From contig CBFFRP010000239.1 of the NCBI GenBank assembly GCA_965644295.1, positions 1-64,000 of the forward strand: 64,000 nt of DNA. Reading direction: 5' to 3'. Both the position numbers and the translations under genes were made by a program. This document shows positions 34,117 to 46,473 of this stretch, piece by piece. The stretch's first letter is position 1; each line of letters opens with the position of its first letter. The stretch is from Paraphysomonas bandaiensis. Its lineage: Eukaryota > Chrysophyceae. The notes beneath the pieces were generated by a model. It was not told where the DNA came from and did no database searches. It saw nothing but the letters and a program-made list of their open reading frames with translations.

Positions 34117-35835
34117 ATTGAATATTTAATTACAGACTGACTAATATCTAATCCTAGAAATTAGACAAATCTTGACACGATTTCGAAAGTTAAAATCAAA
34201 ATCGGGATTCGAAATGTAGCAAGAAGTCTGTGACAAAACTACTGCACACTACACACAACAATTACACCTGTGGTAGCACAGCACTATTCTGTTCAAATTG
34301 CTTCTTCGAGAAGAGTCCCTTGCTTTTTATCAGCTTAGCCATGCCATCACCCATGACATTTTTCTCCATAATAGCTACTCCTTTTTTGGGTCCCAATGGT
34401 ATCAACATTATGCCGAGCTCCTTTTTGTCCATACCTGAATATGGGACTGGTCTCTTGCCTTTTTCCATTGTAACTATATTCTTGGCGACATGAAGGCCTT
34501 GGATACCTCCAGTAAATGCGAGTTTGGTCTCCGGATGATTATTTGCATCTCCGACGCAAAAAACATTTGAATAGCCTTTTACTCTGAGATATTCATCTAC
34601 TATAACTCTATTGTTTTCATCGACAGCATCGACCAAATTCCCTTGCTTCTTTCCAGGGCCTACTGTTACCACAGTCAGATCCGCCTCAATAGTCGAGCCA
34701 TCAGAAAGCGTAAGTGTATTCTTCCCTTCAATAAATGAATCGCCTCCTGGTGTTGGAGGCAGGGAGTTAACTCTTGCACCGAGACGTACAGTGCATCCCA
34801 TAGCCTCCAAAGAACTTTGAACTTTTTGTATTCCTTTCTCCAGCAGAGGTGGGTTAGTGTTGTTGAGAAGTTTTGAATGAGAATGAACCAAGGTAACCTT
34901 TTTCCCTGGATGGTGTGCACATATTTCTCCTGCAAGTTCAACTCCAACAGGACCCCCACCAATAATAACAATGTTCTCAGAACGTGAAATCTTCGCCTGG
35001 TGCTCTCGTAATGCATTCTGCAATGTAGCCATGTCGGTCACATCTTCCAACGGCCCCGAAGGAAAAGTCATTGGGCCTTGACCATGTGCCAAAACGATGT
35101 AGTCAGCCTCGACAGTGGTACCACTGCTTAAAGTGACTTGATTCGAATCGATTGATGTCACCTTATCACGAAGGATCTTTCCTTTCTTCAGCAACTTATC
35201 CAGTGGAATGGTAGCTCTCTTCTCCCATCCTGGAACCACAGCAGCTCGAAGTGCTGCGATTTTGTGATAGGTATGATCCTGTGGCTCAATCACAGTCACA
35301 TCGAACTTCTTGTCCAGTTCTTTTGCAACTGCTCCACCAACATACCCTCCACCTACCACCACTACACGCTTATTATTAGTAACACTTGCACTGTTGCCCA
35401 TTTTGATCAAAATTATGAGAGGAGGACAGATCTGATATCTAGAACATCTCAGACGACCCACACTCTCAACCGTTAAAATAAAATACGGGAAATATTCTGA
35501 GCGAAAATACAGAGCAGTATTCCCCTCTACCATATGCACATACGCCCCCTCTCCTCTATACACACACCCCAACACACACACACTTCAAGATTCCGACCAC
35601 CAAGCAGGAATTCCAACGAGGTTTCGAAAAAGGTGGGATTTTTCGGAGTTTTTTTTGATAGTTTTTTTTGCTAAGAACGTGTGTTAAGATTTCCAAACCA
35701 TATACAGTGTATACAGAGCATATACAGTGATATGGACGCAACATAGACACCGCGTCATATCGCGAGTGACATGTGCTTTTTTCTTGTTTTATTGAGATTT
35801 CTGTCTTGAAAACCCCACTTTTTGTCAATAATGCT
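34117..35835 (-). repeat. Right arm of large inverted repeat (FSP1 copy 2)
   Basis: Reverse-complement partner of 26819-28556. Examples of differences are a synonymous C/T in the codon before AFTGG of FSP1, one T/C in the 3' flank, and a shortened stretch after the FSP1 upstream region (near 35560-35600). Confidence 0.95.
34262..35401 (-). CDS. AIFM2: FSP1/AIFM2-like NAD(P)H oxidoreductase, copy 2
   Basis: Single exon, 379 aa, amino-acid identical to the copy at 27272-28411, with at least one synonymous base difference. All FAD and NAD(P)H motifs and the MGNSAS N-myristoylation start are intact. The 5' and 3' flanks are duplicated too, so this copy is probably expressed. Identity of the proteins points to a very recent duplication or to ongoing gene conversion between the arms. 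Confidence 0.85.
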   Translation of the reverse strand: MGNSASVTNNKRVVVVGGGYVGGAVAKELDKKFDVTVIEPQDHTYHKIAALRAAVVPGWEKRATIPLDKLLKKGKILRDKVTSIDSNQVTLSSGTTVEADYIVLAHGQGPMTFPSGPLEDVTDMATLQNALREHQAKISRSENIVIIGGGPVGVELAGEICAHHPGKKVTLVHSHSKLLNNTNPPLLEKGIQKVQSSLEAMGCTVRLGARVNSLPPTPGGDSFIEGKNTLTLSDGSTIEADLTVVTVGPGKKQGNLVDAVDENNRVIVDEYLRVKGYSNVFCVGDANNHPETKLAFTGGIQGLHVAKNIVTMEKGKRPVPYSGMDKKELGIMLIPLGPKKGVAIMEKNVMGDGMAKLIKSKGLFSKKQFEQNSAVLPQV

Positions 35836-36440
35836 GATTTTCGTCTCTTTTCATCTCCTGTGTAGGACTTGATAGGCAGGCAGTCGTCTCGTACACAGAG
35901 TCACTATGGAGATGCCTGTTGACTCATCTTCTCAAAAGGTACATTCTCACAGATACGATTAGGGTTACCTGAATCCAGTAAATGAGATTCTAGGGAAGGG
36001 TAGTGAGTCTTTACTGGAGAGTAGTGCGGATGGGTGTATCTAGTGAGAGCAGGGCGCACTGTGTCTGTGAGAGTGTATCAGCTGAGTCGAGTGAGATCAG
36101 TGATAAGAGTACGAGAGCCCAGAGGGTCTTGACTGATGAGTCTCCTCTGGGTGAGGTAACCCTCTGTGATGAGAGATCTCGAAGCTTAGTGGGATGTCGC
36201 CATGTCATGCTGCATACTGTCGGTTGTTAATATGGCTATATATGTGTACTTGATGACGTACTAATTGCAGTATCTTCGGGATACGGTGAGGAAACACATT
36301 CGATTCAGCGGAAAGAGTTATTGATAATATGCATGTTTTAGCTGGTAATGTAACTGTTTTACGATTGGCTATGTATTGTGTTTGCTACTGGTGGATCTCT
36401 TACCTGACAGCTCATTTTACAAGTACCGTATCGACCTCAC
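35836..36440. other. Intergenic, no gene recognised
   Basis: Begins at the outer edge of the inverted repeat. Holds a GA-rich stretch (36000-36200) without recognisable coding content; the far end may be decayed copia sequence. Confidence 0.4.
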
Positions 36441-36652
36441 CAGTGTAGAGTAGCAGGCTATGTGTGCTGGTATCCAGGAACTGGTGTGGCTTTGGGGGGT
36501 GATGGCGAATTGGGACTTCGTTTGTGCGAACCCACTCCACTTTCCTTGTGCGTGAACATGTTGATCCAGAAGGACCATTCAACACTGTGATATTGTATCA
36601 CGTGACTGATGATGATACTGCAGACATATTGACGAAATCTTTATGTGTATGA
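36441..36652 (+). pseudogene. Ty1/copia RNase H C-terminal fragment
   Basis: One frame reads CAGIQELVWLW, corresponding to copia 'eaiqE..WL..L'. After a frame change, the sequence reads REHVDPEGPFNTVILYHV and then TADILTKSL, the hallmark end of copia pol (family 'ADilTKpL'), with a stop at 36650-36652. The frameshift and upstream stops show it is dead. The LTR start lies about 180 bp downstream, as expected for a copia 3' end. Confidence 0.85.
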
Positions 36653-36935
36653 GAAGCACAGGAAGAGATGTGTAGGCGAGGATCAGAAATCATATGTGGT
36701 GGTTATTAGAAAGGCTAGCTGAAATGTCGGAGTCATCCACCTGTTTGTCCTGTGTGGTTTGTGGTGGTTGTGTATCCGTCAGTTATGTCTCGTGATATGA
36801 AGATTCTATCTACAGCTTTGAATTGAGAGGGAGTGTTGAGCTTTGCTGTTTGAGAGCAATTAAAAGCTGTAGTTCAAAGATATATGAATCATTACTGTTA
36901 ATAGAAGAGTACTGAAGTGGTTAACTGTATTATGA
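36653..36935 (+). repeat. Copia 3' end: purine tract and LTR start
   Basis: A purine-rich tract (ttgagagggag) at about 36824-36834 is followed by TGTTGAGCTTTGCTGTTTG, the inferred LTR start (TG...). The first ~100 bp match 33897-34010 and part of 23550-23610. Together with the RNase H remnant upstream, this defines strand and order for the family. Confidence 0.6.
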
Positions 36936-37189
36936 GAACTAATGTCATATTAGCAATCGTAGTTGTGAAACTGAAATATATTGACCGTATAAGATCGTGA
37001 TATAATATATCTAAGATTGTATGGAAATGATTGAAAGTTGAGGCAATATGAATTTGGTGATTGGCAGTGAATGACTAGTGATATTGATCATAACTTTATT
37101 GTATGTTACCATATGTTTCTAACTTATAATATCAGCATAGAGTGAAAGTATTGTTTAGTTGTGTTATTTTCTAACACATTGGGCTGCTT

Positions 37190-37436
37190 GCTGTAGTCGA
37201 GCATCCGGGCTGTTCACCTTAAGGACTCAAAACTCCTGAAGTTAGCAGATGACAGGTATATCAACATTCTGCTTGCTCACTGTGCTTGCTTTGTGTGATA
37301 GAGCGAAAGTGGTTGCACCTTGGTGCTTGAGGTGACGCACACGCAGCTTTCATAGTAGGATATCAGAGATAAGCACTGGTTAGTTAAATTGCTTTTGCTA
37401 AATAAATTAGTTCTGACTCTTAAACGCATATTGCTA
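37190..37436 (-). repeat. Copia LTR fragment, inverted
   Basis: Reverse complement of parts of 11265-11450 and 23640-23830 (taaggtgaacagcccggatg, then aatgttgatatacctgt, then gtgcgtcacctcaagcacc). It faces the copia 3' end 250 bp away, so the locus has been rearranged or has received two insertions. Confidence 0.65.
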
Positions 37437-37957
37437 ATAATAAGACATTGACTACTGTCAACGATACGGCATGTTTACAAGTTTTAATAATAAAAACATG
37501 TTTGTTTCATACATCACTTTTTTAAGATTTCTTCGGAGTAGTTACACTTGATGAGCCCGTTGCTATTAATACAATTATTGCTGATAAAAGAGTAGAATGG
37601 CGGACATGAGAGGTATGACACGTCGAGTACTATACATATTACAATATTTAACGTGTGACGTTATATGATCGAATTCTCGATGTCAAATAACTTATTACAA
37701 TCACCTACTACATAACATCTACTACACCCACTAACCAATGTCATCACAACAGGCAAGAAGAAAGTGCCACAAAAAGATTAACTGATACACCATAATACAT
37801 ACCATAGAAGAAATTACGAACACAAAATCAAATTGAAAGTAAAAACACGGAAAATGAGTAACTCAAGTTCACAAACGACATAACGACAACAGCAGCGTGA
37901 CTTTTCCACGGTAAACTACCATTGTGTTGTGATCTTGAAATTATATTATCCAAAAAT
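37437..37957. other. 3' flank of the armadillo gene
   Basis: AT-rich; no gene or repeat recognised. Confidence 0.5.
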
Positions 37958-40900
37958 CTATCGATTACAGTCGTCGCGGAGGTGTTCGATTCCAAGTCCC
38001 GCTACCGCTCTAATGGACTCATTCCAGTCATCGGAAATATAGCGAGTTAATACGGCTGTCATATCAACCGCCTGGAGTTGTGGTCTCACCGCTGGTATAT
38101 TAACGACCAGGTGTACAACGAGAGATATAACCGCCTCAGCAGAAATACACACAGGCGTTTCATCTTTCTTATCTTTCAGCGATATTAAGATTTTCGATAG
38201 CTCTGATACAATATTGCTTGCAGCAAGTTCCTTCCCAGTGTCTGAATCTTTCCCATCGCAAAGGTCAGTGATAAGAGAAGTCATCATCTTCACAATATTG
38301 GCGTTAAAAATATTTTTCCAAACCACTAATACATACAAAGAAAAATGTTTATCGGATCCTAATATGGCGCGATTTTGCTTGTTGTTATTCGAACACAACC
38401 CCTGTATGGCCCTAATACATACTGTGCACACATCTTCGTTTGCCATGTTCTTAATCAAATGTTTGACAATAGTCCCACACGCTCCACTTCGTCCGAGCCT
38501 ATCTCTATTTTCAGAGCTATAATAACTCAACATCTCAATTAGTTCACACGCTTGATTCTGTAACTCCGTATAGTCATCATGCTCTTTCATAGCGTCCACT
38601 AGGATTTGGCAACACTTATGCTTACACATAGGCAATCGGTTTTCATTGCATCCACGAGCCAAACTACACCCAAATCGAATCGCGTGAGTACACAGCACAG
38701 GATCAGACATGTGACGGAATATGATGTAGTAAACAAGGTCGCCACCTCCTGTCTCTCCTACTATGTTCGAGCCACTAGTACTTAACTGCAACTTGCATAG
38801 CATTGTTAGCCCACTTATCTGAATATCTCTACAGCTCAAGAAAGCTGTCATAACAGATATAACTGATGGTATCCTACTCAAAATTAGAGTACATTTGTCG
38901 CCATGTATATTTCTTGATATAGATAATAAACGTGTTATCGATTTCACAGCTAAAACATGGCTACCAGATTCAACCGAAAAGTCGATACAATCCATGACGA
39001 CGGCAATATCAGTGCAGCTATCAACTTGGCTAATGTAGTACTTAATTTTCTCCATTGCTTCATTACGTTCCGTTCTTCTCTGTTTAGCTTTTAAATGAAA
39101 ACTCGCACTGCGAGTTATTTTTTTAGCTGCTCTTTGCTCCACTTCATTTTCTAGCCCCCCAACATTCTCTATCCTACTCGCCAATGATAATTTTCGCAAG
39201 CCAATTGTAGCAGCATTTCTAACAGTAAGAGGCCATACCGCAGTCGTGTACGACTCGAATACTCGCCCAATGCCTGCCGCTAAAAAAACTGGTCTCAACA
39301 TAGGGATATGTACGGCAAAATGAACGGCAAGCAAGAGTACAGCCTGTGCAACGTCGTGATTCATTTCTCTGTCGTCAGTCGAAAGGATATTAACAATATT
39401 CATGGGGATAGTACTGTCGCATATTGTTGGTCTGACTGAATCGTCTTCACTACCACATATTGTTGACAGCAGTGTGCACACATGCTTGCATACTCTGGGA
39501 GATGACTTGCTACCCCACAAAATGTGTGAAAAAATATTCAGATTTTCCTTTGAAGAAAACAAGAGCGTATTTTGATTCCCATCCGTACACAAACTTAATA
39601 TAATACGAGTGCAAATTGCCACGCATTCTTCTTCACCCATGTGATTACACATGAACGCAGTGATACAACCATCCACGCCACTTTTTCCCAAAATGCATCT
39701 GTTTTTATCAGAATAAGAACTCATACTATAAAGCAGACGACAAGTCAGCAACATGAGTTTCATGTTCCGAGCTTGGAGTTTCATGATGCGAGATATTACA
39801 TCACAGCACTTGGGGTTACATATCTGCACTACGCATGCAGGATAGACACGTATCATATCTTCAAAATATGAAAAACACAAAATGATTAAATCTGCATCTG
39901 TCTCATATCTGTGTAGTACAAGCTCTATTACGCCACATACCCCTGCCTCAACAAATTGATTTGCATGAGCAACACTGTATGTTAGTTGCTGAAGTACATT
40001 AATCCCAGTCCGTTGAATATCAGCATGACCTAGAAATGATACCATTGCACCCAGCACCGCCTTTATACGAGTACGTGCTGTAACAGCATTTTTGTCCAAT
40101 GAAGAAAGCACACAAAGTCTACTCAAAGTTCGCGATGCCAGTACATAGCTATCATCATCTATCGACGACTCGAGGCAATCTAATAGTTTGTTGGCATCAA
40201 CGTAGCTTTCAACCTGAATAATCAGTTCTTCCATCTTACCACTAGCTTTGCCGAACTCCTCCCTAGCAGAATTATCATTCACACTACAGCTCACACTCCG
40301 ATTTATTTTTCTGTTGGTATGTGAAAGGCGTCTAAGATTGACATCGCCTGAGTCGGATATATTCTTGATTGCTAGTACTGCAGCCTGCCTTAACCTTTTA
40401 CCATATTTCTTCGCTGTATACATTCCAAATACAGCAACCATTCCAGCAGATAAAAGCTCCTGCCTCATTGCACGCACATTCACAGCAAAATGAATAGCTA
40501 TCAATAACACTGTCTCAGCAACCTCGGGGTTTAATTCAGGCTCTTCTCTGGATACAAATGATGCTATATCTCTCACAAGGTTGCTTCGAGTTAGTTCGTC
40601 AGTAACAAAGCCAATGCCATCACCACTTAAAACAACAAGCAACTTACTCATATATTTGCAAACTCCGACATTGGTATCATTCTCGGTGATTACTCGAAAA
40701 AACGTTTGAATGTTCTGTGCATTTACAAAGACTGATCTATTCACATCGTTATTTGTACTCAAAGCAATAATCGACTTGGCGCAAAGAATGCAGGCTTCTT
40801 CATCTCTACTATGGTCGATTAAATACTGCATGATATATCCGCAGATACCACATCGTCCCAATCGCGAACGATTGTCAGCAGACTCCACACAGAGATAATT

Positions 40901-43900
40901 AATTAAAGAAAGCGCTTTGTTCAGTACATGAGTGTATGCTGAGTGTGTGGTCATCAGATTCCCCAGAGCTTCGCAAAACTTAGAGGTACATATAGATAAC
41001 CTATTCTCTGTACATTCTTTTACCAAACGACAACCATATTGCAACGATAGAGCACATAAACCTGGATCAGACATATGGCGAAAAACGATTAAACCCACAA
41101 GTTCACCCCCGCCCAATAGACCAACTTCTCTCGCGGTAGATACATTAGAAGTAAGATGTTGCAAAATGCCTATGCCACAACGCTGAATATCTGAACGACT
41201 TAGAAAAGAATTCATGATATTAATCAAGAGCTGCAGGTTTAATTTGATATCACTCTCAACAATATTCACCTTTCCATTCTTACATAAATAGTATAAGCGA
41301 CTAATTGCCTTGAACGCAAGGGCATGATTTCCTTGACTGATGGACTGCTGAAGGGAGCGCACAATTAAATCAAGGTCTGTGGTTTCAGCTATTGATTCTA
41401 ATAATAATTGACAAGATTCGGCAGAAGTATCTTTAACACATGATGAAACCGAGTTGGACTCGCTGCTTGTTGTATTCGACCCTTTCTTTTGCCCACCTGA
41501 ATCATCAGCGGATACAGATGACATATAGCCAAGTATCACATTTGCAATACTAATGATTGGCTGTGTCCAACCAGAACGAAAGTAACCCATGTAGCCTGCT
41601 AATCCAGTACCGTAAAATCTCTCCTTTAAAGCACCACTGTTCAATAACATAGAACCAATCAGTGTTAGAACACAGTGGGTATTCTCCATTGGTATTGATT
41701 TATTTTGTCGTAGCTCATCGAGCGCATTACACAGGTCACCAACAACATCACTGTTTATAAGCTCTCTCTCGATGTAATCGCTACTACGTCCACATAAGTC
41801 CGACAATAGCATGCACATATTTTTGCATATGCTGGAATTCTGTAGATTATTCATCAGCAAACTCGTGTAGACGCAAAAACTATGACGGGAGGCCAGAATA
41901 AAGCTGTTACTCTCACTTTCGTGTGTGCAAAGTACTGCGATCGTTTCAACACATACACTCACACTGTCTTCATCGCTCGAGTGCTCTTTCAAATATTCCA
42001 AGATCTGTCCACTAACCCCGGCGACAGCCATATATTCTCGACAGGAGCTTGAGTCTTGACAGAGGTGCTGTATCAAGCGACAACACTCCTTCGGCACGTC
42101 AGGATCATTTATATGACAGGTAAGTATATTGGATAAGGTGTGACACTTTCCAGGTGTTCCAAGGAGCAGATGGTTAGAGAGGTTACAGCTGGAAAACATA
42201 CAGAGATAATCCAAGCATACCATACATAGTCCTGCATTCTTTGAATGAGCTTCTATAATTACAAATATATTATCGTATATTTTGGTGTCCACCGCCAACT
42301 TCAAGTGTGATACATCCGCCAAGAGATGTTGCAATATTTGTACTCCACACTTCTGGATATCAACACTACTCAGAAATTTCGACATTACCTGTAACAAGTA
42401 AGTAACATCTCTAGTGTCGAACGACAGATTTGTGGGCTGGATTGAGTTGACCTCGATTAAAATGTGTTTGATTCGCTCGACAGTGCATTGCGCCAACACA
42501 GCATTGCTTTTCATTACAGACAAGTAGAGAAAATTTAACAGTATCTTTATGTCATTGCACTCCCTAATAGATTGCATTTCTTCTCCGTAAGCGGAGAGAG
42601 ATCTGTCAACAGCATCATCGTTTGTTCGTCCCGGCTCAGATGAAGTGATGCATGGTGTAGGACCTCCATCCTTAAACTCATCAGCGCGCTTCTGATGTAA
42701 CACAGTGGGACTGCTACTTGGAGAAGAGCGAGTGGCATTTTCCAATTCCTTAGAAGACTTTACGAGATGATATCGAACCTTCATCACTCCAGATGCTATT
42801 GTTTTTGTGACAGGACCTTTACACAAATCAAGCAGAACTTCATCCACACCTTTTGAGAGGCACAGGAGTCGAAGAGACTCTACCGAACTAAACTTATGTA
42901 TTATCATGACGGTATGCTTGATGACATCTTCACTAATATTGGGGATACGCAGTATCGTACACAGCGCAGTCACCATAGAATCAGTAGCCATGTCAGAAAG
43001 TAACTTACTGTCGTCGCCACATAGCATTACAATCGTCACTGTAACGCTTCTGAAAGTTTTTTCATCTTCATATGTTTCTAAAAGACATTTCGAATACAAT
43101 TCAGAATTTTCCGAGGACATAAAAAACCTTTTCGAATTCTGATATGGACTGGAACAGAGAGTTAAGATACCATGACATACTGTACGAACTATCTCTGCGT
43201 TTCTGTATTGCATACTCAAACAGTAAATCATTGCAAGATACACACCCGCCACTTTGAAATTTTCAAAGACAGGTTCACTGACCTCATCACTTAATTTACG
43301 AAGAATCCTAATACACAACTTAACCAGGTCGCCATGCGAGCTGTGCTCTTGGAGAGCTCGGCCGATGACTTGGCAATATCGAACAGATAGCATCCGCCAC
43401 CTGATGCTTACAGAAGTGGATACTAAGTGAGAGAAAAGTGTTATGGCTAAAAAGGAAATATCGAATGATTTCCCGTGCCGTATCAGAGAAACAAGAATAA
43501 AATCGCAAACTCCAGATTCACCAAATATTTCTTCCATTCCTTCCACCGTCGAAATACGTAATAACAAATGAAGTATATCGAATCCACTGAAAGTGATAGT
43601 TCGTATACTGACAAAAGAACATAGCATATGACATATCAAACCAACATCTTTTGAAGTCGTTGGTAAATAGTTAGATACTAAGCTGGTATTCTCGTCACCA
43701 TGGATAGCGAAAATGTCAATTATCCTCTTGACGACACAAATAGCAAGTTCTATACTCCCACTCTCGACACTTTTACAAAGAGCTTCACGAATTACATCGC
43801 CTTCCACTATCGCTACCATCTCGTTACATAAGAACCGAATTCGACTTGAAAGTTTGCGTCGTTTCGCATAAGCAGTGAGAGCACGCCGTATACATACCAA

Positions 43901-45194
43901 CGCTTTTTTCTCTTCGGGGTCTTGGAAATCTGCATCCTCAGTCTGGCTGAACGAATTGCATTTCTGCTGAGATTGTGCCATATTGAGATTTTCAATATCT
44001 TGCTTAAACTGAAATACTTCACTTTCACAGGCCTTCGCGGTATTATCTGCAAACGACAGGCTACTATGAATATCATCGAAACTCTCTTGTTCTGCTAGCG
44101 ATACAGACCCCATAGAGAGCATCGATCGGTTAAAGTCTGATTTCATCTGACACAGCTCGGTTTGGAATGACTCCAACACTCCACTTATTTCAGCTTTCAA
44201 ATTACGAATTTCTTTAAGTGCGGTGGAATTGTTTTTTCTCGGAGACGAACTAATATAGGAAGTTGATACTTGCATCAGTCTCGACTGGACATATTCATCC
44301 TTTTCAGGAGTACTACGAAGTCTTGTAGAGGGTTTCTTTCGTTTTCGTCCAGGAAAATCTCCAGCGGTAGAGGAGCGAAAAGACGCCTCACCGCATCCAT
44401 AACCATTGTACATCCTGGAATTCGTTCTACTGGTGGTCACTACATCTGCCGTACTCACACCGCCTCTAGTCCTTTTCGCCATACTATCGAAAGATATCCC
44501 TTTGATTTTCTTAACTCTAGCTTTTCCGAACCTCGCATTTTTTATAAAATGACGTACCCTGTACATGCGATATATGGCCTGTATTTTGGAGGCCATAGTA
44601 TTTATCAAAATCGTCATTTCCTGTACACATTTTATTTGCATGGATTCAGAATCAAAAACAGCTCCAGTTATCACGTCCCCACTAAACTCTATTTTCGTTA
44701 CTCTTAGTAACCATTCCGCTAATACGTGTTTATTCTCATACTTAGGGGATATACTCCATACGCGCAGGAGTTCATCAATATCTTCTGAAACAGGAATAAC
44801 GACACTCCACTTCTGCTTTGTCTTAGCGACTGTAATATCAATTGAAAAATACTTTAACGATCCCAAGAATTCACGAACGACAAAATTAAGTGATCTGTTA
44901 TAACAATTACCATTAAACACATGCTATCAACACTATGAACCACACACACCTCTGTCTCTTCTGTACAGCACATCGAAATATCACTCTTCCATTCGAAAGA
45001 ACTTTCTCAGAATTATTTTCTGCTTTACTATAATATCATACATTATATTAAGAGGCAATAGAAGTGAGAGGGATGTGTATATACCGTGTAGATGAGACAG
45101 GCCTGGGTGATCCATTTGATTTCGCCCTCTGGATATGTTTCGATGGATTAGAAGGCTTTGGTTTGGATGGTGGAGTTGCTGTGAATTTCCCCAT
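37958..45194 (-). CDS. Giant armadillo-like repeat protein with IQ motif (2 exons)
   Basis: CDS complement(join(37958..44894,45085..45194)), 2348 aa. Exon 1 encodes a Pro/Ser/Lys-rich N-terminus (MGKFTATPPSKPKPS); a 190-nt intron joins STR to SLNFVVREF in frame, which is why I start here and not at the Met at 44920. An IQ-type calmodulin-binding motif lies near residues 140-156 (KIQAIYRMYRVRHF). A charged linker with a short coiled coil follows. From about residue 395 to the end lies an all-helical solenoid of five tandem units, about 390 residues each, opening with related helices: IREALCKSVESG, IKILLNFLYLSVMKS, LIVRSLQQSISQGN, ANKLLDCLESSIDDD and IAVVMDCIDFSVESG. Inside the last four units SDIQRCGIGILQHL-like helices recur. 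This resembles ARM/HEAT scaffolds. Partner and function are unknown. A 6.9-kb open exon among intron-rich genes is notable. Confidence 0.85.
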
Positions 45195-45681
45195 TGATAA
45201 CACTCACTTGATATGATGATATATATCTACTTATGACGATAGCAGCACCTTACATGCCTTCTACTCTCTTTCTACCTGCAGCTCTGCTGTGCAACCCTCC
45301 TGTGTGTAGATGTTGCAGCTTTCCAATACAGGACACACTCAACCGTTATGTGATATTTCCGGATATTTCCGTATTTTTAGGATATTAAAACCTTAAAAAG
45401 GGTAATAATCGACAACTCCAGTAGACTAAAATCATGGATTTATGGGTGGTTTTAATATCGAAATGTCTGAAAACAGGGGTTTTTATCTGCGATATTACGA
45501 CCGTACCAGCAGCAGTGTGGCCAACATCGCATCATGTCCATCAAAAACAGCAGCATAGGGCCGTGTGTGTGTATGTATGTATGTATGTATGTATGTATGT
45601 ATAGCTCCAGCAGATTGACTAGATGGACAAGTCGGAACCCATTCATACCAACACATACACACCCCTTCCATATTATTACAC
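45195..45681. other. Divergent promoter region with (GTAT) microsatellite
   Basis: Between the armadillo gene (minus) and ZCCHC9 (plus), probably holding both promoters. A GTAT tract occupies about 45571-45602, the same unit as the long array at 3.4 kb. Confidence 0.6.
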
Positions 45682-46473
45682 ATGGAAACTCTCGCACAAC
45701 GCTATCGTGATGGTGAACTGGATGGAAATGCTCTTGCTAAAATGGTTGAGTCCGGCGATATGACGAAAAGCGAACGCCGTAAGATCGTTAAGTTAGCATC
45801 AAAACTTCCAGCTAGTAGCGAATTAAGTGAAAGACAAAAACTTCGTATAGCAGTAAAAGAAAAAAAAAAGTTACCAAAATTATCAAGAGAAGAAAGAAAA
45901 CGAAAATTTACTGCATCGACAGTTGTAGCTGAACGAGAGGCTGCGAAAGCCAAATCAACTGTATGTTTGCGTTGTAGACAACGTGGTCATTTACTTAAAG
46001 ACTGTCCAGAGGCTAAGAAAGATGTGGGGATATGTTTTAATTGTGGTTCTCATGATCATCCCCTCAGACAGTGCCCGAAACCCCGTGGAAAAGTGTTAAA
46101 ATTTGCCAAATGTTTTGTGTGTGGAAACACTGGCCATTTATCTCGTGATTGTCCAGAAAATGCTAATGGTTTGTACCCGAAGGGTGGGTGTTGTCATATA
46201 TGTTTACAAAAGACTCATCTAGTAAGAGATTGTCCCGAGCGGACGGAAGAGGATGCAGCCAAATACAAGCGGCGAAAGCAAGAAGAGGAAGATGCTTTAC
46301 TTGGACCACGGATAGGAGAAATGGAGGGCGACTTTGTTGGTGGTGATGACTACCAGGCGGTTGATACTAGCGTTCAGGATGAGGATGGAGATGATGAATC
46401 TAAGAGTACGAAGGAAGAAAAGAAATCTGCATGGCATCCTGGTATGAAAAAGCGCAAAGGTGGTCGTAATTGA
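45682..46473 (+). CDS. ZCCHC9: ZCCHC9-like zinc-knuckle RNA-binding protein
   Basis: Single exon, 263 aa. The N-terminal half is lysine-rich and helical. Four CCHC knuckles follow: CLRCRQRGHLLKDC, CFNCGSHDHPLRQC, CFVCGNTGHLSRDC and CHICLQKTHLVRDC. The third and the segment after it (PENANGLYPKGGCCHIC) match the ZCCHC9 pattern closely, including the GLY.KGG spacer. ZCCHC9 is nucleolar in animals and is linked to rRNA transcription/processing. The C-terminus is acidic, then basic (HPGMKKRKGG), consistent with a nuclear location. Confidence 0.88.
   Translation: METLAQRYRDGELDGNALAKMVESGDMTKSERRKIVKLASKLPASSELSERQKLRIAVKEKKKLPKLSREERKRKFTASTVVAEREAAKAKSTVCLRCRQRGHLLKDCPEAKKDVGICFNCGSHDHPLRQCPKPRGKVLKFAKCFVCGNTGHLSRDCPENANGLYPKGGCCHICLQKTHLVRDCPERTEEDAAKYKRRKQEEEDALLGPRIGEMEGDFVGGDDYQAVDTSVQDEDGDDESKSTKEEKKSAWHPGMKKRKGGRN

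Noticed and set aside
34230-34493. Plus-strand 87-codon ORF in the right inverted-repeat arm (duplicated at 28180-28443 minus)
   Set aside because: Present in both arms only because it is antisense to the FSP1 CDS end.
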